From CAYGJN01 sp964350135 (GTDB lineage Bacteria > Bdellovibrionota > Bacteriovoracia > Bacteriovoracales > Bacteriovoracaceae): a DNA stretch of 5,041 bases. Under the pieces are notes generated by a model. It saw only the letters and a list, made by a program, of their open reading frames with translations, ran no database searches and had not been told where the DNA came from. Below are positions 1-5,041 of the stretch, in pieces. A program made the position numbers and the translations under genes. The DNA is taken from contig CAYGJN010000147.1 in assembly GCA_964350135.1 (NCBI GenBank), positions 1 to 5,041 on the forward strand. Direction: 5' to 3'. Positions within the stretch are counted from its first letter, which is position 1. Every line of letters starts with the position of its first letter.

Positions 1-62
1 ATCAAATATATTAAATTCCAAGTAGACTTTATAAAGATTTGATCATAATATTTTTTATCACG

Positions 63-593
63 TCATTTACAAGAAGAGGATTTTAGAGTTTTTGCTATGG
101 TTTCAAAAAAACTTTTTGTTAGCGAATTGATCTCCGTTAAAACTTTAATTTGAAATGACTCTTTTGGACATAAGATATAGTAAGACCTTTCTTCATTTTT
201 TGTCCCTTCGATATTTACATAGCGAAAACCAGCGGAAACGATTTTGTCTCTTGTTTTGTTCAGAAAAGATTCAAAATCAAGAAAGTTAAGAATTTTCAAT
301 TTTCTTTTTTTCGCCCAACTTTTTCTTCCAGATTTGTACTTTTCATAGTTATTCCTTAAAAGCTTTGGATCTAAATCTAACTTTTGAAGGCCCGTTGGAG
401 TTATTGAGATTGATGTTTTTTTATTATTTTTTTCCTTTCTTATTAAAACAAAAGGTAAACCTAAGAAGTCTTGATAGAGCTTGAAGTTTCTAGGCGTCGA
501 AAGTTCTAATTTCCCTGCCTGACCTTTGAACTCATGTCCTTAGGCTAAACTAGAAATAAAAAAACATATAGCAAATCTGCCAAATTTTATCAT
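63..593 (-). pseudogene. Exported protein gene with an in-frame stop at the signal peptide junction
   Basis: From the ATG at 593 the minus strand encodes MIKFGRFAICFFISSLA, a good short Sec signal peptide (basic n-region, hydrophobic core, S-L-A end), then a TAA at 542-540. The same frame continues without another stop to the TGA at 65-63, about 158 more codons starting GHEFKGQAGKLELSTPRNFK. An SLA-Q-GHE junction (CAA changed to TAA) would be a natural cleavage site, so a single C-to-T change explains the break. No ATG, GTG or TTG follows the stop until a TTG at 299, so a restart rescuing the whole mature protein is not possible. The mature part has patterns such as YQDFLGLPFVLIRK, TSISITPTGL, RSYYILC and a C-terminal helix. 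I do not recognise a family; the order of strands loosely resembles small PsbP/Mog1-type exported domains (weak inference). Alternatives are a sequencing error or an expressed 78-residue fragment from TTG 299. Confidence 0.72.
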
Positions 594-599
594 CTATAA

Positions 600-627
600 A
601 TTATACTAAAAAATCCATGAAACTCAA
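600..627 (-). promoter_or_regulatory. Sigma70-type promoter of the minus-strand exported protein gene
   Basis: On the minus strand TTGAGT (627-622) is followed after 16 bp by a perfect TATAAT (605-600). The expected transcription start, about 7 nt past the -10 box, falls on or next to the ATG at 593. Only TTATAG separates the -10 box from the ATG and no Shine-Dalgarno sequence is present, so the message would be leaderless or nearly so. An intact promoter in front of a broken gene suggests that the break is recent. Confidence 0.55.
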
Positions 628-648
628 GGTAAATAACTGAAATTACGA

Positions 649-696
649 GTATCACATTTCTCTCAGAAAACCCGAGAAGTATCATGGGTTATCATG
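649..696. repeat. Phased TATCA-type short direct repeats in the divergent intergenic region
   Basis: GTATCAC starts at 649, GTATCATG at 679 and TTATCATG at 689. The last two share the 7-mer TATCATG at 680-686 and 690-696. The offsets of 30 and 10 bp put all copies on the same face of the helix, as for binding sites of a regulator between divergent genes. The copies are short and AT-rich, so chance is a real alternative. I could not identify a convincing -35/-10 pair for the plus-strand gene in this stretch. Confidence 0.25.
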
Positions 697-715
697 TAGT
701 TAGCGACTTTATAAA

Positions 716-722
716 AAGGTGG
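716..722 (+). promoter_or_regulatory. Shine-Dalgarno sequence that locates the ATT start of the large gene
   Basis: AAGGTGG at 716-722 is the best ribosome-binding sequence in the region. The AAGG core ends at 719, leaving 7 nt to the ATT at 727. No ATG, GTG or TTG lies at a usable distance in the frame that encodes the signal peptide. An in-frame TAA at 712-714 rules out any start further upstream. Confidence 0.6.
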
Positions 723-726
723 AAAT

Positions 727-3700
727 ATTCGGTTCAGTAAGTTTAGTCAACTTGTTTTTTTATTACTTACAGTACTCACATCAAGAGTTCTTGCTGCGGA
801 ATATTCTTTACCAAAACCGAACTTCTCTAAACTATCAAAAATTCAAAAAGTTCAAATAATCCAAGCTTTAAAAGAATTTCATCATAGCACTTCCATTATT
901 TACAGAAGAACATACGCTCAGAATCATTTTATTGACTTTATACAAGACCTGTATCTTATTCAAAGCGCCTACGCATCAGATGGTCAAACCAATTGTCTTT
1001 ATGGTGGCTGGGGAAGTAACTTAGCAAGTAATGGTTACTGTATGCGTCCGATGAATAACCCCAATTCTTCATACGATAAAGGAATCTGTGCTGATGGCCA
1101 GCTACACTGTAATCCTGCTTTATTTGGAAAAAATCTATGTGTTGACTTCAGTTCAAAATCAGCTCGAGTAAGAGCCTATAGTAATTGTAATCAAAAGTTC
1201 AAAAATCAAGGAAGAAACATCGAAGATATAATCCAAGAGATGACAGATCATGAGTTCTATAAAGCTGTAGGGACTGTTGAGAATGTATGTCGAAATAATG
1301 ACCTCAAGCAGTCTAAAACAGCTATGTGCAGGTCCATCCTAAAAAAATTTGAATCCTACGTCCCTAGTTCTAGACCAAAGAGCCAAGCGAAGGCACTTGA
1401 TGCATTAAAATCTACTAGCGCTGATGAACTTACAAATGCTCTTGAAGACGTACTAAATGAACTTGAGCAAGATAAAGCTCAGCTCGACAGTAAGTGCTCT
1501 GACCAGCCAATTCCACCAGAGAATGAAGCATTTTGTACAAATGTTGCAAGAAGAATAATAGAAGCCGAAAAACTTGCTGAAACAGTCGCAGATAAGATTG
1601 AAGTTATTATTACTAATGATAATGTAAACTGTGGTGGATTAAGATCCAATCCAAGCGAAGGTCAACCAGGCGACTTAAGTAGAGATGTCAACAATGCTCT
1701 AGTTGCACAATGTACACAAGAGGATATAGACGCTAGAAATCAATCTTGTGGTCAAGAGATTGCGTGCAGTATAACATCAACTTTAATGGGTCCAGTGCTC
1801 GCGGGATACCTTTCTCTAACAGGAGGAAGTAGCAATGCTGGTAAGCGTCAATGCTTGTCCTCTGAAAATGATTGCCTAACAAATGTTCTCACTTCACTTG
1901 TAGATTATTTAATCTCCTCAGTAAAAGCTGTTTGGAGCTTATTAGGAATGGGTGTTGACTGGGTTACAGAAAAGGGTAAGGACTTTTGGGGTTGGGTCAC
2001 AAATGCAGAAGATGAAACTTCAAAAACACAAGAAGCAATCCAAAACTTAAGTGATAGAGATATCAAAGAAATAGAAGAAGATTCTGAAGGATGGTTTAAA
2101 AAAACGCTTACTGGAATAACATCCATGCTCAATGAGTGGATTAAAACAGAAGTCTTTTGTGAAAAATGGTCAGGAGCGCCAAACTTTAGTACATGCCAAC
2201 AACCAATGAAAGGCTGGGATTGTCTTGGTTGTGGGACAATGATAAATGGCATGTGCCGTATGGCAGGCCCTGCTATTGGGCTAATAGCAGAAACCGTTCT
2301 TACAGGAGGGGCTCTTGCAGTAATCTCTAAAGGGGCAAAAGGTGTAAAGGCTGGTATTGCAGCTATGAAGTCCTCACCAAAGTATATGGCAACAATAAAA
2401 AGGGTACAAAATACAGGTTTCGCACAAAAACTCAACAAAGCAAAAGAAGCAGTTATTACCTCCTCTAGGCTTCCGAAGGGACAGCCATTAAAGTACACAA
2501 AAGAACTTCTTGCAAAGGTTGCCCAGCTATCTAAGGATAGATTTTCTAAAATAAAGAATTCGGGTGTAGTAACCAAAGCAAAAGAGATATTAAAGAAACT
2601 TTCAGAAACCAAATTAGCGAAGGCTGTAAAAAAGGTTGATGAAGTTGACTCTAAAGCATTAAAGGCCGGCTATGAAAGCGTAGATAAAACACTTGATAAA
2701 GCAGGAAATGTAATATCTAAAACTTCAAAAGCGAGTAAACTTGATTCAGGAACAGAGCAAGGGTTGACTCTAACGACTACAAGTAAAAAAGACCATGCTA
2801 ATACAGGCTCAGGTAATGCTTTGAATACAGGAAAAAAGAGAGAGACTTCAAATAATAACAATACGAATGCATCCTCTACAAATAAGGTATCTAGCAATAA
2901 TCAAACATCAACGCTAAAAAGAAGGGATATTGAGAATACTCTTAAAATATCAGATGACCTCCCATCAAATATTGCCAAGTTTAGATCAGACTTACACTCT
3001 GGAAGTTTAACTGGAGATAATCGATTTGTTTCATATATAGATCCGATATCCGGAAAAAGATTAGCTGGAATAATCGAACCAATAGATATCAGTAAACTCC
3101 AAAAAACAGGAGGGAAAGTTGAGATTACTAAAATCTCATCAAGTGGAGCTACACAAAAAGTGAATCTCAACCTAGATGATCTAAAGGATGTTAGATTCTC
3201 TAATACAGCCCTTGCTGAAAAGACCAATTACCTAAATCATACTCGTCGATCAGGAGCAATAGATACCGATATTGCGCAAGATCTTCTTCGAGAGCTTGAA
3301 CTCTCACCTGCTAAAGTATTCAAGAGTGAATCAGGAGCAAATGTTACACTCAGTAAACCATTTCAAGATAGTGGTGGAAGGGTATTCGTCGTTGCAGAGA
3401 TTACTGAAAATGGAAAAACGTTTTACCAGACTATGTACAGATCAAATTCCCAATCTGTTTTCAGAGTGATGCCTGCAAGAAATAAAGGGGTTAACGGATA
3501 CCCTGGTTATGACAAAGGTCCAGGAGAAGAGCTATTGACTGTTTCTCCGGAGTTTCAAAAGGAAATAACTCAAGTTGTAGGAAGACAAAGAAACCTAAAA
3601 ACAAGAGATCCTGAAGAACTCGATGGTGTATTACAAGTTAACAGGGGTTGGGATGACTACGAAGAGTATTTAAATTCAGCTGACTATATTAGAAAACCTC

Positions 3701-4215
3701 AAGGCAAGACTATCGAATTACTTCAAGAATCAAGTCGGCCTTTAAATGATATGGCGGGAAGAAGTTTTTCAAGACCTGAAGATTTAATAATCAAGGATAA
3801 AGCTTTAAAACCCAACTATTCACAACCAAGAACTAGTTATTCTTTTGAATCTCCCGTTTACGGAAAAGTTGAAGCGAAAGTTTATCGATCAAATGACGGT
3901 AGTGTTGAGTACACACTCCTTAAAGATGAAAAAAATAGAGTTTGGTTTGGAGACATTGCAAACACCTCAAAATCCAACAACTCAAGAGGCCTTAGAAGTG
4001 GTAATATTTCAGAAGACTTGTCTCATCCACTTTGGGAATATCATTACTATGATAATGCCGGCAATGTTAAATATAGCCAGATACCTGGAGCGTCTAGGTA
4101 CGCAGGGCAAAACCATCCAACACATTCTAGCTATTCTGACATGTGGAGGTATATTAAAGAAATACCCGAAATACAGCGTTGGTATAAAGAAAACAATATC
4201 CCCATACCGAAATGA
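727..4215 (+). CDS. Large Cys-rich Sec-exported multidomain protein, toxin-like architecture, ATT start
   Basis: The predicted product has 1162 residues. The first in-frame ATG is at 1042, but the frame is open back to 715 and encodes a classical signal peptide: MRFSKFS, core LVFLLLTVLT, cleavage VLA/A near residue 23. The start is therefore set at ATT 727, 7 nt after AAGG. Residues 90-138 carry a Cys motif set (C90-x4-GW, C105, C121, C128-N-P-A-L-F-G, C138-V) resembling exported proteins I recall from Bdellovibrionota. A second Cys group at 478-510 includes GWDCLGCG and NGMC. A Gly/Ala-rich hydrophobic stretch follows (about 514-547), then Lys-rich helices, and a Ser/Thr/Asn-rich linker at about 665-733. 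The C-terminal region (about 734-1162) has no Cys and contains two YRSN motifs (904 and 1053), YDKGPGEE (928-935) and a YSDMW...IPEIQRWY end. All 21 Cys lie in residues 90-510, as expected for a disulfide-bonded periplasmic or extracellular part. A small gene follows after 6 nt. A secreted toxin is inferred from layout only; no catalytic domain was recognised. Confidence 0.85.
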   Translation: MRFSKFSQLVFLLLTVLTSRVLAAEYSLPKPNFSKLSKIQKVQIIQALKEFHHSTSIIYRRTYAQNHFIDFIQDLYLIQSAYASDGQTNCLYGGWGSNLASNGYCMRPMNNPNSSYDKGICADGQLHCNPALFGKNLCVDFSSKSARVRAYSNCNQKFKNQGRNIEDIIQEMTDHEFYKAVGTVENVCRNNDLKQSKTAMCRSILKKFESYVPSSRPKSQAKALDALKSTSADELTNALEDVLNELEQDKAQLDSKCSDQPIPPENEAFCTNVARRIIEAEKLAETVADKIEVIITNDNVNCGGLRSNPSEGQPGDLSRDVNNALVAQCTQEDIDARNQSCGQEIACSITSTLMGPVLAGYLSLTGGSSNAGKRQCLSSENDCLTNVLTSLVDYLISSVKAVWSLLGMGVDWVTEKGKDFWGWVTNAEDETSKTQEAIQNLSDRDIKEIEEDSEGWFKKTLTGITSMLNEWIKTEVFCEKWSGAPNFSTCQQPMKGWDCLGCGTMINGMCRMAGPAIGLIAETVLTGGALAVISKGAKGVKAGIAAMKSSPKYMATIKRVQNTGFAQKLNKAKEAVITSSRLPKGQPLKYTKELLAKVAQLSKDRFSKIKNSGVVTKAKEILKKLSETKLAKAVKKVDEVDSKALKAGYESVDKTLDKAGNVISKTSKASKLDSGTEQGLTLTTTSKKDHANTGSGNALNTGKKRETSNNNNTNASSTNKVSSNNQTSTLKRRDIENTLKISDDLPSNIAKFRSDLHSGSLTGDNRFVSYIDPISGKRLAGIIEPIDISKLQKTGGKVEITKISSSGATQKVNLNLDDLKDVRFSNTALAEKTNYLNHTRRSGAIDTDIAQDLLRELELSPAKVFKSESGANVTLSKPFQDSGGRVFVVAEITENGKTFYQTMYRSNSQSVFRVMPARNKGVNGYPGYDKGPGEELLTVSPEFQKEITQVVGRQRNLKTRDPEELDGVLQVNRGWDDYEEYLNSADYIRKPQGKTIELLQESSRPLNDMAGRSFSRPEDLIIKDKALKPNYSQPRTSYSFESPVYGKVEAKVYRSNDGSVEYTLLKDEKNRVWFGDIANTSKSNNSRGLRSGNISEDLSHPLWEYHYYDNAGNVKYSQIPGASRYAGQNHPTHSSYSDMWRYIKEIPEIQRWYKENNIPIPK
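2719..2925 (+). other. Low-complexity linker inside the large exported protein
   Basis: This stretch encodes residues 665-733, dominated by Ser, Thr, Asn, Lys and Gly (for example TLTTTSKKDH, NTGSGNALNTG, SNNNNTNASS). It is predicted to be disordered. It separates the Cys-rich N-terminal half and Lys-rich helices from the Cys-free C-terminal region, and is the natural domain boundary of the protein. Confidence 0.6.
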
Positions 4216-4221
4216 GATATT

Positions 4222-4497
4222 ATGAAAGAGAAAGTTAAAAAAATTATTGAGAATCACTACCTTGACCCAACTGAGATTGACTCCGTTTTTTTTGAGCTGT
4301 GTTCATTTATAGGAGCCATAAATAATCTTGGAGAGATTGAGTTAACTAATGATAAATTGCTCAAAAAGCTAACTATATATGATCGAGCGCTTGAAAACCT
4401 TGAATCAAGATCTCAAAAACTAAATATTGCTTTTCTAACTTCTCAAATAAAAAAATACCGCTCCTTAATTTCGACTCTGATAAAAGAAGTTATTTAA
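4222..4497 (+). CDS. Small helical cytosolic protein, candidate immunity partner
   Basis: The 91-residue product begins MKEKVKKIIENHYLDP. It has no signal peptide or membrane segment and looks almost entirely helical, with charged amphipathic segments (KLLKKLTIYDRALENLESRS, QIKKYRSLISTLIKEV) and one Cys at residue 27. The ATG lies 6 nt after the TGA of the large exported-protein gene. The only ribosome-binding hint is GAG at 4214-4216, overlapping that TGA, so translation is probably coupled to the upstream gene. I recognise no family. Size, cytosolic character and position directly after a large exported multidomain protein are what is expected of an immunity protein in a polymorphic-toxin pair, but this is inference from context. 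It could equally be a small helical accessory protein or chaperone. The frame ends with TAA at 4495-4497. Confidence 0.7.
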   Translation: MKEKVKKIIENHYLDPTEIDSVFFELCSFIGAINNLGEIELTNDKLLKKLTIYDRALENLESRSQKLNIAFLTSQIKKYRSLISTLIKEVI

Positions 4498-4651
4498 ACT
4501 CTGCTAAAATAAGAAAGTATTACAGCTCCATGAAATGAGAATTTTTAACTCTGACGGAGATCATTTTGTAAACGCAAATCGTGACTACTGAAGATCAGAT
4601 CAAAAAATTTCAGTTTAGCCCATCTGTTCCACTTGAATGACACTTCTAGAG

Positions 4652-4963
4652 TTAAGCCACTTCGTTATTTTGAACATCTACGCTCATTTTTATTTTTAAA
4701 TTGAATACTTGCTCAATGTATTTAACAAGATTGTCAGTGCTCCATTTGCGACGTTTGTTTACAAAATCTGATACATAAGAAATAGAGATTTCAGCCTTTT
4801 CAGCAAAAGCTTGAAGCCCCATAGACTTAGTAGATTCTATCAAAGCGTCTTCTAAAGATAAGCCCTCATTGTTAATTAAATTTGTAATATAAGCTTGAGC
4901 GAAGCCAATATCTTCAAATTCTTGAGCTACTAATTCATCAAAGTCTTTATGTCTATTTGCCAT
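4652..4963 (-). CDS. HTH antitoxin of a type II toxin-antitoxin module (HigA/HI1420-like)
   Basis: The 103-residue product starts MANRHKDFDELVAQEF. The N-terminal part (FAQAYITNLINNEGLSLEDA, residues 21-40) matches the FAxAYLxxAxxEG(L)SLxxAL pattern of addiction-module antidote proteins. It is followed by a helix-turn-helix of the Cro/C1 type at about residues 49-69 (GLQAFAEKAEISISYVSDFV). In such modules the antitoxin binds and neutralises its toxin and represses the operon through the HTH. The start at 4963 is preferred over a GTG at 5026, because GGAGGA (4972-4967) precedes it closely and the extra 21 codons would lie wholly within the toxin gene. The toxin gene overlaps the start by 11 bp, giving toxin-first order as in higBA-type operons. 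The gene converges on the 91-residue plus-strand gene. Confidence 0.85.
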   Translation of the reverse strand: MANRHKDFDELVAQEFEDIGFAQAYITNLINNEGLSLEDALIESTKSMGLQAFAEKAEISISYVSDFVNKRRKWSTDNLVKYIEQVFNLKIKMSVDVQNNEVA

Positions 4964-5041
4964 AATTCCTCCAATACTCCTTTGCTTTATCAATGTCACG
5001 ACTTTGAGTTTTCTTGTCACCACCAACTAAAAGAATAATGA
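4953..5041 (-). CDS. RelE/HigB-like toxin, C-terminal fragment cut by the window edge
   Basis: Only the last 28 complete codons are in the window, ending at TAG 4955-4953. They read IILLVGGDKKTQSRDIDKAK followed by EYWRNYGK. The pattern LLxGGDKxxQxxDIxxAxxYW is the characteristic C-terminus of the phage Gp49/HigB-like addiction-module killer family (HI1419 type), whose members are RelE-superfamily mRNA interferases of about 100 residues. The stop overlaps the antitoxin start by 11 bp, so the two are one operon with coupled translation. The N-terminus, promoter and operator lie beyond position 5041. Confidence 0.82.
   Translation of the reverse strand, partial: IILLVGGDKKTQSRDIDKAKEYWRNYGK
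4967..4972 (-). promoter_or_regulatory. Shine-Dalgarno sequence of the antitoxin gene
   Basis: GGAGGA on the minus strand lies just before the ATG at 4963, inside the 3' end of the toxin gene. It supports the short 103-residue form of the antitoxin and an independent initiation rate for it within the operon. Confidence 0.65.

Noticed and set aside
1..43. ATCAAAT ... ATTTGAT inverted repeat and CTTTATAAAG palindrome downstream of the minus-strand gene
   Set aside because: AT-only stems with large loops; expected by chance in this composition.
684..740. 18-codon ORF (MGYHVVSDFIKRWKYSVQ) overlapping the start of the large gene
   Set aside because: It has only a weak GAGAAG upstream and no distinctive content. 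It could be a leader peptide, or the true start if one A were removed from the run at 713-717, but the ATT start with AAGG is a better explanation.
1905..2612. 235-codon antisense ORF
   Set aside because: It lies wholly opposite the large gene, has no convincing ribosome-binding site, and its composition is what is expected from the reverse complement of a Lys/Ala/Ser-rich coding frame.
2670..3227. Two further antisense ORFs (2670-2897 and 2901-3227)
   Set aside because: They are shadows of the large coding frame.
1042..4215. Starting the large protein at ATG 1042
   Set aside because: It removes a clear signal peptide and the first Cys residues, and no ribosome-binding sequence precedes it.
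3272..4257. Plus-strand ORFs at 3272-3469 and 3845-4225 and the minus-strand ORF at 4009-4257
   Set aside because: They lie in other frames of the large gene, or cross into its neighbour, and show no independent start signals or recognisable motifs.
4584..4615. ACTGAA ... TTCAGT hairpin with an A-run in the loop
   Set aside because: The 6 bp stem with a loop of about 16 nt and no following T-run does not make a terminator.
4545..4643. 32-codon minus-strand ORF from GTG 4643 (VSFKWNRWAKLKFFDLIFSS...)
   Set aside because: It is short, has no ribosome-binding sequence and no recognised family, and AT-rich spacer can give this by chance.
4545..4655. Exact inverted repeat TTAACTCT (4545-4552) / AGAGTTAA (4648-4655) in the convergent spacer
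   Set aside because: Eight base pairs across a 95-base loop is too weak to call a terminator or mobile-element end, and no target duplication or transposase is present.
4652..5026. 124-residue form of the antitoxin starting at GTG 5026
   Set aside because: The extra N-terminus is read out of frame within the toxin gene, while a GGAGGA-preceded ATG at 4963 fits the family length.

Overview
The window is AT-rich (about a third G+C by eye) and carries accessory, secretion- and toxin-related genes. The large Cys-rich exported protein, with its C-x(n)-GGW ... CNPxLFG ... CV pattern, resembles exported proteins I associate from memory with predatory Bdellovibrionota of the Bacteriovorax/Halobacteriovorax type. 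That assignment is moderate to low confidence and could not be checked here.

Layout, left to right. (1) Positions 63-593, minus strand: a short exported-protein gene interrupted by one in-frame TAA exactly where the signal peptide ends. The frame is otherwise open for 176 codons, so it is called a pseudogene. It has a good sigma70-type promoter placed so that transcription would begin at the ATG. (2) Positions 594-726: a divergent intergenic region with phased TATCA-type repeats and a strong Shine-Dalgarno sequence. (3) Positions 727-4215, plus strand: the dominant feature, a predicted 1162-residue Sec-exported protein. Its first ATG, at 1042, is 105 codons inside the protein. The frame opens upstream into a textbook signal peptide whose only sensible start is a rare ATT codon 7 nt after AAGG. 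All 21 cysteines lie in residues 90-510, followed by a Gly/Ala-rich hydrophobic stretch, a Lys/Ser/Asn-rich linker and a Cys-free C-terminal region of about 430 residues. (4) Positions 4222-4497, plus strand: a 91-residue, probably helical, cytosolic protein starting 6 nt after the large gene stops. The pair has the arrangement of an exported multidomain toxin with a cognate immunity protein, but no toxin domain was recognised. (5) Positions 4498-4651: convergent intergenic spacer with nothing firm. (6) Positions 4652-5041, minus strand: a type II toxin-antitoxin module in toxin-first order. The antitoxin is complete; the RelE/HigB-like (HI1419-type) toxin is represented only by its last 28 residues, cut by the window edge.

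How they may work together: the large protein and the 91-residue protein look co-transcribed and translationally coupled and may be effector and immunity partner (inference). The toxin-antitoxin module is a separate, convergent unit of the kind often found in mobile or accessory DNA. The damaged minus-strand gene and the non-canonical start of the large gene face each other across 133 bp, so the possibility that the divergent locus is decaying, or that two bases were miscalled, should be kept open.
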